Assembly: GCA_045617525.1 (NCBI GenBank)
Contig: JAZLIT010000123.1
Location: 1 to 22,729 of the forward strand
DNA: 22,729 nt
Direction of reading: 5' to 3'
From: JAZLIT01 sp045617525
GTDB lineage: Bacteria > Bacillota > Bacilli > Bacillales_A > Planococcaceae
Shown here: positions 7,639 to 14,709 of the stretch, piece by piece
Numbering within the stretch: position 1 is the stretch's first letter
Layout: every line of letters starts with the position of its first letter
Position numbers and translations under genes: made by a program
The notes under the pieces: model-generated
Databases searched by the model: none
The model's input: only the letters and a program-made list of their open reading frames with translations
What the model was told of the DNA's origin: nothing

Positions 7639-9150
7639 CTATTCTTCTTGTTCTTCGCCTAATAGTTCGACAAAGGTAGCCAGTGTACGAACCATTGCAC
7701 CCGTACCACCTTTAGGTCCTAAATCATATGGCGCTGTTGCATCCGATGTACCTGCGATATCTAAATGAATCCAAGGTGTTTCCTCAGCAAATTCACCCAC
7801 GAAGCCACCGCCAAAAATCATATGACCATCACGACCTGGTGAATTATTTAAATCCGCCATATCTGATTTACGAATACGCTTTTTATCGCTCTCCGTTAAA
7901 GGTAATTGCCACACAAACTCCCCTGTTTCAGCCGCTGCCTCTTTGAAGCTTGCAAAGAATGCATCATCATTCGTAAGCGCACCTGTTTTATCCATACCAA
8001 GCGCAACAATTACGCCACCTGTTAATGTAGCGGCATCGATTAATTGCGTTGCACCCTGCTGCAACGCATACGTAATTGCATCTGCAAGTACAAGTCGTCC
8101 TTCAGCATCCGTATTTAATACTTCAACTGTTTTACCGCTATACGTAGTAATTACATCATCTGGCTTGAACGCTGCACCTGAAACCATGTTATCTGTCGAG
8201 CCAATTACCGCAACAACGTTTTTATTCGGACGTGTCTCACCAATAATTTGCATTGCACCCAGCACTGCTGCTGCGCCGCCCATATCGCCCTTCATCCCAA
8301 CCATGCTCTCACGTGGCTTCAATGAATAACCGCCTGTATCATAAGTTACACCCTTACCAACTAGTCCAATTACATCATCCCAGTTTTCAGTTGCCTGGTA
8401 TTTTAATGTGATCATGCGTGGCTCTTCTACAGAACCAAGGTTAACACTTAAAATACCGCCCATGCCAAGCTCTTCCATCTGCTCTTTATTTAAAATTTCT
8501 ACTTCGAAATCATATTTTTCAGCTAGCTCAACTGCATAGTTTGCAAGGTCAGTTGCTGTTAACATGTTCGGAGGTAAGTTCACTAAGCTACGTGCTTCAT
8601 TAACTGCATCTGCATAAATTCGGCCTACTTGAAAGCTTGACGCTACTTCATCGATATCAGCTGCAGTTATTAATTCTACTGATTCAAAATACGTATCAAC
8701 CTCATTTGAAGATGTTTTGTAGTTCGGAATTGTGTAATAGCCTAATGCTGAACCTTCACCTGCTAAATGGGCTGCGTCCATCACGTCGATTTCATCTGTT
8801 GTGAATGAATCCATCCAAATCGCTACACCCGATTGTTTTAATGCTTTTAGCTCTTTTCCTGCTAAACCAAACGCTTCACGTACATCTTGCTCCACTAGGT
8901 TTTTCTTTTCTCCTAAGCCCACAAATAAGATACGCTTAATCGATGTGTTCGCCGAAGTAACTGGTATTTTCGTTAGTTTCTTTTTATCTGTTGAAATCTC
9001 TCCAACTTGAATCCAGTTTGTTAATTCCTCACCGAAAAATGCTGGGAAGGCATCCCAATTATTCATTTGTTCACGATGCTTTTGTACACCTACGATTAAC
9101 GTTTCACTTGTGACTTGTTCAAATGTTGTATGTTGCTTGTTAATATTCAT
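7639..9150 (-). CDS. pepA: Leucyl aminopeptidase (M17 family)
   Basis: A 503-aa cytosolic metallo-aminopeptidase that releases N-terminal residues from peptides. It has an N-terminal domain (about 1-165) and a C-terminal catalytic domain. The catalytic and di-metal ligands are all present: K266 and D271 in VGKGVTYDTGG, K278 in SLKP, D289 in KGDMGG, and D348, E350 and R352 in NTDAEGRL (346-353). Each sits four residues below its E. coli PepA counterpart. The ATG at 9150 has a GGAGG site. It is transcribed alone on the minus strand with its own terminator. In B. subtilis the same gene (yuiE) also neighbours yuiD. The call is secure. Confidence 0.97.
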   Translation of the reverse strand: MNINKQHTTFEQVTSETLIVGVQKHREQMNNWDAFPAFFGEELTNWIQVGEISTDKKKLTKIPVTSANTSIKRILFVGLGEKKNLVEQDVREAFGLAGKELKALKQSGVAIWMDSFTTDEIDVMDAAHLAGEGSALGYYTIPNYKTSSNEVDTYFESVELITAADIDEVASSFQVGRIYADAVNEARSLVNLPPNMLTATDLANYAVELAEKYDFEVEILNKEQMEELGMGGILSVNLGSVEEPRMITLKYQATENWDDVIGLVGKGVTYDTGGYSLKPRESMVGMKGDMGGAAAVLGAMQIIGETRPNKNVVAVIGSTDNMVSGAAFKPDDVITTYSGKTVEVLNTDAEGRLVLADAITYALQQGATQLIDAATLTGGVIVALGMDKTGALTNDDAFFASFKEAAAETGEFVWQLPLTESDKKRIRKSDMADLNNSPGRDGHMIFGGGFVGEFAEETPWIHLDIAGTSDATAPYDLGPKGGTGAMVRTLATFVELLGEEQEE

Positions 9151-9249
9151 AATAATACCTCCATTTCATATCTATCTTTCCATTATACTCCTATCGCTAT
9201 TAATTCGGGAAACGAAATTTCAATAATTTAATCTTTCTAACATACAATT

Positions 9250-9272
9250 TGATATAATTTATTGTATACAAT
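9250..9272 (+). promoter_or_regulatory. Extended -10 promoter and 12-bp palindrome upstream of yuiD
   Basis: TGATATAAT (TG at 9250-9251, TATAAT at 9253-9258) is a textbook extended -10; no good -35 is seen. A perfect palindrome, ATTGTATACAAT, follows at 9261-9272. It would lie over the transcription start, a position suited to a repressor site (inference). Confidence 0.55.
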
Positions 9273-9299
9273 TACGTTCTCAAATAGGGTGGTGAATTA

Positions 9300-9773
9300 T
9301 TGCAAGACTTTCTAAATATACCTTTATTGCTAGGGATTTTCGCGATACTCATTGCGCAACTTTTAAAAGTTCCAATCTATTATTTTGCCACAAAAAAATG
9401 GAACTGGTCCATGTTCAAAACAACTGGTTCGATGCCAAGCTCACACGCGGCAGGTGTTATGGCTGTTGCAACTAGCATCGGTCTAGAGACAGGATTCAAC
9501 TCCCCAACCTTTGCAGTTGCTAGTATGCTAGCAGGTGTCGTTATGTACGACGCAACGGGGATCCGTTTTCAAGCAGGCAAACATGCAAGTGCACTAAATG
9601 AACTGCGCCAGGATTTAACGATCTTCTTCAATGAAATTAAACGTTGGCCCGTCCTAAATGAAGCAGAAAAAAAAGAAGATTTAAAAACCTTGCTCGGGCA
9701 TAAAAGAAGTGAAGTACTTGCTGGAGCAGTAACTGGTGCACTATTAGCATTCGTCGTATATGCGCTTATTTAA
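9300..9773 (+). CDS. yuiD: YuiD-family divergent PAP2 membrane protein (TTG start)
   Basis: A 157-aa membrane protein of the divergent PAP2/DUF212 family. GSMPSSHAAGVMA (residues 43-55) matches the phosphatase-like PSSH motif, and DATGIRFQAGKHAS (84-97) is the second conserved stretch. PAP2 enzymes dephosphorylate lipid phosphates, but this branch has not been shown to do so and lacks the classical full motif set. The TTG at 9300 is chosen because GGGTGGTG lies 5 nt upstream and no internal ATG preserves the first membrane helix. Its place next to pepA matches B. subtilis. It has its own promoter-like site and appears to be a separate unit from the crcB pair. Confidence 0.88.
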   Translation: MQDFLNIPLLLGIFAILIAQLLKVPIYYFATKKWNWSMFKTTGSMPSSHAAGVMAVATSIGLETGFNSPTFAVASMLAGVVMYDATGIRFQAGKHASALNELRQDLTIFFNEIKRWPVLNEAEKKEDLKTLLGHKRSEVLAGAVTGALLAFVVYALI

Positions 9774-9848
9774 ATCGAGACTTGCTGACTTTTCAACCTT
9801 GGCATCCACTAGGCTCTGACTTTCAGTGAAGAGAATTGAGGTTTAAAA

Positions 9849-10223
9849 ATGGTTTATTTTTTAGTTGGTATCGCTGGGGCTCTGGGATCAATTTTAAGAT
9901 ATTTGATTGGTATTTCATTATTTACGAATAGTTCGTTCCCCTTTGCAACATTAAGTATTAATCTAATCGGAAGTTTTATATTGGCTTGGTTAACAACCAG
10001 CCTATTTAAGAAGATTATTGTCCCGCCAGCTGTATCGACAGCAATTGTAACAGGATTTGTTGGTTCCTTTACCACTTTTTCAGCAGTAAGTGTAGAAACA
10101 GTTGCATTGTTTAGTAATGGAGATATATTGCTTGGCGTTCTTTACGTTTTAGCAAGCGTTTTCGGAGGATTATTAATGAGCAGATTAGGCTTCAGAGTGA
10201 GTAAGGGGGTATCGAAATCTTGA
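9849..10223 (+). CDS. crcB1: Fluoride channel CrcB/Fluc, first copy
   Basis: A 124-aa protein with four membrane spans, family-typical size. CrcB/Fluc proteins are dual-topology dimeric channels that let cytoplasmic fluoride leave the cell. Conserved features are GSILRY (13-18), the Asn of TLSINLIGSF (N38), and the Phe/Thr segment GFVGSFTTFS (69-78). The ATG at 9849 follows GAGG. The gene overlaps the second copy by 4 nt, so the pair probably forms an antiparallel heterodimer, as is known for many tandem crcB genes. I looked for a fluoride riboswitch in the 75-bp gap upstream and found none. Confidence 0.93.
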   Translation: MVYFLVGIAGALGSILRYLIGISLFTNSSFPFATLSINLIGSFILAWLTTSLFKKIIVPPAVSTAIVTGFVGSFTTFSAVSVETVALFSNGDILLGVLYVLASVFGGLLMSRLGFRVSKGVSKS

Positions 10224-10588
10224 CAATGGTACATATATTAGTAGTCGGAATTGGTGGTTTTTTCGGAGCGATAGCTCGTTATTCCATTAGTAAATATATA
10301 AATAATAAATCTAGATTCACAATTCCACTCGGAACCCTAACGGTAAATTTAGTCGGAGCCTTTCTTTTAGGAATACTAACTGGAGCACAGGCTGACACAT
10401 TAGTTATTCTTTTATATGGGACTGGATTTTTGGGTGCGTTTACTACCTTCTCTACTTTGAAATTAGAAATGATACAATTGCACCTAAACAATTATAAAAA
10501 AGAATTTATATTTTATGCAGCAACTACCTATGGTGGTGGTCTAATCTCGGCTTATCTAGGCCACAAAATTGGTGTTCTATTTACTTGA
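10220..10588 (+). CDS. crcB2: Fluoride channel CrcB/Fluc, second copy (TTG start)
   Basis: A 122-aa protein with four spans and the same landmarks as its partner: R20 in GAIARY, N43 in TLTVNLVGAF, and GTGFLGAFTTFST at 67-79. It starts at the TTG that overlaps the stop of the first copy (TTGA), 10 nt after AAGGGGG. An in-frame ATG two codons later, at 10226, is the alternative. Its polar loops (KYINNKSR, NNYKKEF) are more basic in different places from those of the first copy. This fits opposite membrane orientation of the two subunits, though topology was judged only by eye. A strong terminator follows. Confidence 0.92.
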   Translation: MTMVHILVVGIGGFFGAIARYSISKYINNKSRFTIPLGTLTVNLVGAFLLGILTGAQADTLVILLYGTGFLGAFTTFSTLKLEMIQLHLNNYKKEFIFYAATTYGGGLISAYLGHKIGVLFT

Positions 10589-10618
10589 AAATCTATCTGA
10601 TTCACAAAATACCATAAT

Positions 10619-10666
10619 AAAAGACAGCTTTATTCTACAAGTTTCCTAGAATAAAGCTGTCTTTTT
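10619..10666. terminator. Strong terminator between crcB2 and yuiB
   Basis: A perfect 19-bp stem joins 10619-10637 and 10647-10665 (core AAGACAGC / GCTGTCTT) around a 9-nt loop, with T residues on the plus side and A residues on the other. It serves crcB2 and probably the convergent yuiB. Confidence 0.93.
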
Positions 10667-10699
10667 CTTAAGCAATAACCTTTCCAGAAAACCGCCTTT

Positions 10700-11026
10700 T
10701 TAAAACATTCGATAGCCATTTTTACGTAATAAAATCATTACGATTCCGGCTACAATCGCCCCGGCAAAACCACCTGACAAAATCGAGATATCTGCAATAT
10801 GTAGTGCCTGCAACTTATCCCAAAGCGCTGGAAATGCTGTACCTGAATTAAAGAAATAATCTAAAAAGCTTACTTCGTCGACGATAAATACTACAATAAT
10901 TGGATAAATAATTGCCATTAGCCACGTCATACGTAGAAGCATGTTTAGTAAGAAGCCAATACCAAAAAACATAATAAAGAATAATACAATTGAAATAATT
11001 AACTCAACAACTGAAATTGAACCCAT
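10700..11026 (-). CDS. yuiB: YuiB-like membrane protein of unknown function
   Basis: A 108-aa protein with three hydrophobic segments: about residues 8-27, 34-52 and 82-100. The FLLNMLLRMTW motif (24-35) followed by a second helix resembles B. subtilis YuiB, which has similar length and lies near yuiD and yumB there too. No catalytic motif is visible and the function is unknown. The ATG at 11026 has a GGAGG site 8 nt upstream and a good sigma-A-like promoter just beyond it. The family name rests on recalled similarity plus synteny. Confidence 0.75.
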   Translation of the reverse strand: MGSISVVELIISIVLFFIMFFGIGFLLNMLLRMTWLMAIIYPIIVVFIVDEVSFLDYFFNSGTAFPALWDKLQALHIADISILSGGFAGAIVAGIVMILLRKNGYRMF

Positions 11027-11054
11027 TTATGTAGACCTCCATTTTCCTTCCATA

Positions 11055-11083
11055 AGTTTACATGAATCAAGACTTGCTTTCAA
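11055..11083 (-). promoter_or_regulatory. Sigma-A-like promoter of yuiB
   Basis: Read on the minus strand: TTGAAA (11083-11078), a 17-bp spacer, then TAAACT (11060-11055). The predicted start gives a short leader that ends in the GGAGG site of yuiB. Confidence 0.6.
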
Positions 11084-11128
11084 TTGAATTGCAAATATAG
11101 TCGCAATACTGTAAATTTTACAACTATT

Positions 11129-11632
11129 TTAATCCTTCTTTTTAAAATAAAGTTGGTATTGCGTATAGCCAAATTGAGGGCCGGGATCATTTCCTATAAT
11201 CTTTGTATGTATAAATTGATGCACGTGGTGACGCGCCATTTCAAGAAGCATAGTTGATGCTAATGGATCTTCCATCAATTGCTTTGGCGTCATCCACTGA
11301 ACTTCGTCAATTTCTCCTTGTTGCGCAATTACCTTTGCATTTTGATCAAGTAGTTTACTATAAAAAATCGCCATATTATCGCTTATTTTATTGTTTATGA
11401 CACCTGAGCGAAAGCCAATCAAGCCAATTACCTCACACTCTATGCCTGTTTCTTCGAGTACTTCGCGCATCGCTGCCATTTCAACCGTTTCGGCCTCCTG
11501 CACAAATCCTGCTGGTAGTGACCAATACCCTTTAAGTCCACTATAAGCCTTCTTAACAACGAGCCATTCACCATTTTTATTTTCAACGACATTCGCTACG
11601 CCTAGCCATATATTCCCGCGATCCTTTTTCAA
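11129..11632 (-). CDS. Nudix hydrolase (TTG start)
   Basis: A 167-aa protein with a perfect Nudix box, Gx5Ex7REUxEExGU. It starts at G42 (GFVQEAE), with E48, R56-E57 and E60-E61 as metal ligands, then TGI. Nudix enzymes hydrolyse nucleoside diphosphates linked to another moiety (ADP-ribose, NADH, dNTPs, CoA). The substrate cannot be read from the sequence. A C-terminal tail of about 35 residues (HHVHQF... to YLYFKKKD-like end) lies beyond the fold. The TTG at 11632 is chosen because GGGGGAG lies at ideal spacing and the first strand begins right after it. The gene is probably monocistronic. An inverted repeat overlaps its likely -10. Confidence 0.9.
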   Translation of the reverse strand: MKKDRGNIWLGVANVVENKNGEWLVVKKAYSGLKGYWSLPAGFVQEAETVEMAAMREVLEETGIECEVIGLIGFRSGVINNKISDNMAIFYSKLLDQNAKVIAQQGEIDEVQWMTPKQLMEDPLASTMLLEMARHHVHQFIHTKIIGNDPGPQFGYTQYQLYFKKKD

Positions 11633-11659
11633 AGCGCTCCCCCTTTTAAGAAGTAATTA

Positions 11660-11678
11660 CTTTTAGTATACCTAAAAG
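11660..11678. promoter_or_regulatory. Inverted repeat over the likely -10 of the Nudix gene
   Basis: CTTTTAG (11660-11666) and CTAAAAG (11672-11678) form perfect 7-bp arms around TATAC. On the minus strand the centre includes TATACT, a plausible -10 for the Nudix gene. A repressor bound here would block RNA polymerase (inference). Confidence 0.45.
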
Positions 11679-11720
11679 AGTAGTTCGGACGCCATTTTAC
11701 ATACGTAAAAATGTAAGAAT

Positions 11721-11764
11721 AAAAAAAAGCGCTAAAGAACTCTTTTTTAAGGTTTCTCCAGCGC
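11721..11764 (-). terminator. Terminator of the lipoprotein operon
   Basis: GCGCTAAAGAA (11729-11739) pairs with TTCTCCAGCGC (11754-11764), with two G-U pairs in the RNA. The minus strand continues into eight T residues. Confidence 0.88.
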
Positions 11765-11774
11765 ATCCATTTTT

Positions 11775-12383
11775 TTACTCTCCCTCTTCTTCAGGGAACA
11801 CCCCTTTATTAAATGTTTCACCTGTTACTTCATCAATATAATTTATTTCCATTTTATATTCTGAATCGTCCTTACCCGACAAGGCGTGATAATAAGCCGA
11901 ACCCAATAATAAAGTGAAAGGTGCAAGGCTGTCAAAACTATTTTCGAAAGTAGCTTGATCTACTTTCATATCAAACTCCGTAAAATCCTTATTAAAAGAA
12001 ATTTCTTTTATAGACGGAAAATCCGAACTATCTACAATTTCTTGAATCGATTCAATCAAGCTCGTTTCCATTTCACTTAGTAATTTTTTATGTTCTTTTT
12101 TTGATAATTTATACGTTATAGAGCCATCTGCATTAATCTTCACATCTTTCGCTCCATCTTCCGTTGCATCCGCAATAATTTCTTCTTCTGTTTGCCCCTC
12201 GAAGAATGTTGCTGGTAAATTAATTTCTACATCAAGTAAACCTTTATCAACCGAAACGCCTTCTTCAGATGTTTCACCCTTCTCCTGATTTTCAACGTCG
12301 TTCCCTTTATTATCAGTAGTGCCATCCCCACATGCAGCTAGTAATGTAACTGTCATCGTTACGCCAAGCATCCATTTTTTCAT
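11775..12383 (-). CDS. Predicted lipoprotein B of a coupled pair, function unknown
   Basis: A 202-aa secreted lipoprotein. The signal peptide MKKWMLGVTMTVTLLAAC ends in a lipobox with the lipidated Cys at 18. An acidic low-complexity linker follows (about 19-45). A folded part then begins at about residue 48 with LLDVEINLPATFFEGQ, a start I recall from uncharacterised Firmicute lipoproteins. The protein is acidic throughout and ends in EEEGE. The start overlaps the stop of the upstream lipoprotein by one base (TAATG) behind AAGGGG, so translation is coupled. The two share a VDKG sequence after the linker but are otherwise different. It is probably anchored to the outer face of the membrane; the role is unknown. 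Confidence 0.85.
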   Translation of the reverse strand: MKKWMLGVTMTVTLLAACGDGTTDNKGNDVENQEKGETSEEGVSVDKGLLDVEINLPATFFEGQTEEEIIADATEDGAKDVKINADGSITYKLSKKEHKKLLSEMETSLIESIQEIVDSSDFPSIKEISFNKDFTEFDMKVDQATFENSFDSLAPFTLLLGSAYYHALSGKDDSEYKMEINYIDEVTGETFNKGVFPEEEGE

Positions 12384-13012
12384 TAATTAGTCCCCTTTTC
12401 TACTGAGAAAAATACATTTTTCCCGTTTCCATCTTCATAAACAACTAGAATTGAATCGTCTTTTTTAACTTGACCAATAACATACCCTAAAGTACTTCCA
12501 CCTGCATAAATCTCGGCACCTAAAGTTGGCTCAAACACTACAGAAACAGATTCGTATGGTGAACCGTCTGCACCAATAAAGTTAAAATCATAATCCGAAA
12601 TATAAAAAGCATCATCTTGCGTAGCCGCTTCTTTTACTGTAGCGGTTACTTTAAATGCCACATATTCATAGCCTTCAACAGGTGCTTCATTAAATTCATT
12701 TTGCGCAATTGCTTTTTCATACACACTTTCTCCACGCTCTACCTCTGTAATTAATAGTTCAACAACCGCATCATGACCATCAAAGTTTGCATCAAAAATT
12801 TGATGCTGCACAGTATGATTTTGACCTACAGGAACGGGATTTGATCTACTACCAAATGTATTTACCTCTTTCTTCTCTTCTTTCGTTGTATTTTCAGTTT
12901 CAACTTTCTCTGTATCCGAAGTACCTTTATCAACTGATGATATCGTTTGCTTTTCATCCCCACAAGCTGCAACAAAAGTTAAACATGCCATTAAAAATAA
13001 TATTTTTTTCAC
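12383..13012 (-). CDS. Predicted lipoprotein A of a coupled pair, DUF4352-like (GTG start)
   Basis: A 209-aa lipoprotein. MKKILFLMACLTFVAAC gives a lipobox with lipidated Cys17. A Thr/Glu/Lys-rich linker (about 18-52) is followed by a beta-rich domain whose NPVPVGQNHTV start and VEGYEYVAFKVTATV strand resemble the DUF4352 immunoglobulin-like fold found in many Gram-positive lipoproteins. The frame opens three codons earlier with a GTG at 13021, but that GTG overlaps the AGGAG ribosome site. The GTG at 13012, 8 nt after AGGAG, is the real start. A sigma-A-like promoter lies close upstream. It is the first gene of a two-gene operon. Function unknown; a partner role with the following lipoprotein is inferred from the coupling. 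Confidence 0.85.
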   Translation of the reverse strand: MKKILFLMACLTFVAACGDEKQTISSVDKGTSDTEKVETENTTKEEKKEVNTFGSRSNPVPVGQNHTVQHQIFDANFDGHDAVVELLITEVERGESVYEKAIAQNEFNEAPVEGYEYVAFKVTATVKEAATQDDAFYISDYDFNFIGADGSPYESVSVVFEPTLGAEIYAGGSTLGYVIGQVKKDDSILVVYEDGNGKNVFFSVEKGTN

Positions 13013-13044
13013 AAATAACACTCCTACTTACTAGTAATATAATA

Positions 13045-13073
13045 ATTTTATTATAATGAACGTATTATGTAAA
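13045..13073 (-). promoter_or_regulatory. Sigma-A-like promoter of the lipoprotein operon
   Basis: On the minus strand: TTTACA (13073-13068), a 17-bp spacer, then TAAAAT (13050-13045). The predicted leader is only about 25 nt. An overlapping TATAAT without a good -35 lies a little upstream. Confidence 0.5.
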
Positions 13074-13153
13074 CTAAATATTTCCCTATCTAAGTATTTA
13101 TCCCTACTAATTACTCCTTATTATTTCTTATCTGTATAGTCGATTAATTCCAT

Positions 13154-13186
13154 AAAAAAACCGCCCCAAGAAAATCGAGGGCGGTT
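13154..13186 (-). terminator. Terminator of the NADH dehydrogenase gene
   Basis: AACCGCCC (13159-13166) pairs with GGGCGGTT (13179-13186) around a 12-nt loop. On the minus strand it is followed by a run of T residues. Confidence 0.9.
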
Positions 13187-13198
13187 GGAAAAATTTTA

Positions 13199-14410
13199 TT
13201 ATAAGAAATTGAATTTCCCTTTTTTCAGAACTAAACCTGCTCCACCTACAAGGAAAAGTGCACGGTCATCTACAATTTTTTTAAGAGCGTTCGCTGTTTT
13301 ACCAGTGAACTTTTTACCCATAGCATCACCGATAGCATCACCGTGACCTAATGAACATACTGCACCTTTATCACTGTATACAAAAGTTTCAGTATCTTCA
13401 TTTTTAATAAGGTGTTTAATGTTTTTCGCAATTGTTACTGCTTGTTGCATAGCAATTTGAGCAGTTGGTGGGTAAGGACGGCCAGCTTCTTCATTTAGAA
13501 GGAATGCACAGTCACCTACTACGAATACATCGTCAAATCCTGGTGCACGCATGTCTTTACGTACAGCAATACGCGCACGGTTAGACTCGATACCTGAAGT
13601 TTCAACTAGATGGTTACCACGTACACCTGCAGCCCATACTACTGTACCAGCCTTGATGAATTCGATTTCGTCTTCACCTTTTTTAATATTAACACCTTCT
13701 GGAGTAGCTTCAACAACTGGCGTACCAATTGAGAATTCAACACCTTTAGCAGCTAATGAAGTTTTTGCATATTCCACTAATTTTGGATCGAAGCCTGGTA
13801 ATACCATTGGAGCAGCTTCTACACATAAGAGACGTACTTTTTCTTTCGGTACATCAAACTCTTTGCAAAGCTCAGGAACACGGTTTCCAAGCTCTCCTAG
13901 GAATTCGATACCAGTGAATCCAGCACCACCAACGATAATAGTTAATTTGCTGTCATCACGTACTTCATCTAATGACCAAGTAGCGAATTGATATTCGATA
14001 TGCTCACGTACACGGCGAGCAGTATTAATGTCAGAGAAAGATAATGCATATTCTTTTAAGCCTGGGATTCCGAAAGTTTCACCTTCAAAGCCAAGTCCTA
14101 ATACTAAATAATCATATGTGAATTCGCCAGCAGTAGTTCCTACTTGCTTACTATTTACATCAATGCTTGTTACAGCTGCTTGTACGAATTTTACATCTTT
14201 ATTGATTACGCTTGCAATTGGGTAACGCGCAGCTTCTGGAGAAATTGTACCAGCGCCAACTTCGTGTAACCAAGTTGTTTCATAGTGGTAATCGTTTTTG
14301 TTGATTAAAGTAATTTCAGCTTGCTCTGCGCCTAATTGTTTTTGTAAATTAACGACAGTAGTTAAACCACCGTAACCTGCACCTAATACTAAAATTTTTG
14401 GTCTATTCAC
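13199..14410 (-). CDS. yumB: Type II NADH dehydrogenase (YumB-like NDH-2)
   Basis: A 403-aa membrane-associated flavoenzyme that passes electrons from NADH to menaquinone without pumping protons. Two Rossmann folds are visible: FAD-binding GAGYGG at residues 10-15 with an acidic/polar strand end at TLINKND, and NAD-binding GGAGFTG at 161-167 followed by E169. VGDCA (298-302) contacts FAD, and YPPTAQIAMQQA (from 313) is the quinone-site signature of NDH-2. The C-terminus is hydrophobic and basic, suited to membrane attachment. An in-frame TTG at 14419 lies only 2 nt after AAAGGAG, too close. The GTG at 14410 has proper spacing and gives the family's MNRPKILVLGAGYGG-like start. It is monocistronic, with a strong upstream promoter and its own terminator. 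Confidence 0.92.
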   Translation of the reverse strand: MNRPKILVLGAGYGGLTTVVNLQKQLGAEQAEITLINKNDYHYETTWLHEVGAGTISPEAARYPIASVINKDVKFVQAAVTSIDVNSKQVGTTAGEFTYDYLVLGLGFEGETFGIPGLKEYALSFSDINTARRVREHIEYQFATWSLDEVRDDSKLTIIVGGAGFTGIEFLGELGNRVPELCKEFDVPKEKVRLLCVEAAPMVLPGFDPKLVEYAKTSLAAKGVEFSIGTPVVEATPEGVNIKKGEDEIEFIKAGTVVWAAGVRGNHLVETSGIESNRARIAVRKDMRAPGFDDVFVVGDCAFLLNEEAGRPYPPTAQIAMQQAVTIAKNIKHLIKNEDTETFVYSDKGAVCSLGHGDAIGDAMGKKFTGKTANALKKIVDDRALFLVGGAGLVLKKGKFNFL

Positions 14411-14532
14411 TTTATTCAAAACTCCTTTAAATTTAATTTACTAACAAAATGTTTATAAAAAGCGGTACAAAAATAACTTATTAGGTCCATTTCGCTAATA
14501 CGACACGATTTCGACATAAAGAACTCTATTTT

Positions 14533-14561
14533 ATATTAGACCTTTTAGGTTACAATTTCAA
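14533..14561 (-). promoter_or_regulatory. Sigma-A-like promoter of the NADH dehydrogenase gene
   Basis: On the minus strand: TTGAAA (14561-14556), an exact 17-bp spacer, then TAATAT (14538-14533). The predicted transcript has a 5' leader of about 115 nt before the GTG start. That is long enough for regulation, but I saw no known riboswitch and no clear Rex site in it. The rest of 14411-14660 is AT-rich and shows nothing else I can support. Confidence 0.65.
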
Positions 14562-14660
14562 TTAAATTAATTCCTGACACCATAAATTTTACTATATGTA
14601 CTATACTTTAGTTAAAAATATATTTTTTACCTTTTAAATTCATCTAAAATGACCCCAAAA

Positions 14661-14692
14661 AAAGACACGGAATCTGTAATTTCCATGTCTTT
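14661..14692 (-). terminator. Terminator of the ykuI-like gene
   Basis: AAAGACACGGAA (14661-14672) pairs with TTCCATGTCTTT (14681-14692), with one G-U in the RNA. The minus strand runs into seven T residues. Confidence 0.9.
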
Positions 14693-14709
14693 TCTTTATT
14701 ATCCCAATA

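Noticed and set aside
7943..8329. Plus-strand 128-codon open frame inside pepA
   Set aside because: It is antisense to the catalytic region of pepA, with Ala/Ser/Thr/Pro-rich shadow composition.
9774..9848. Possible fluoride riboswitch upstream of the crcB pair
   Set aside because: The GGnGATGG-type core and pseudoknot partner of the known motif were not found; only weak local pairing is present.
13551..13991. Plus-strand 146-codon open frame inside the NADH dehydrogenase gene
   Set aside because: It is antisense to conserved NDH-2 sequence, with no ribosome site and low-complexity composition.
14411..14660. Rex operator or riboswitch in the long leader of the NADH dehydrogenase gene
   Set aside because: No TTGTGAA-N4-TTCACAA-like site and no known riboswitch core could be seen; only the promoter is supported.
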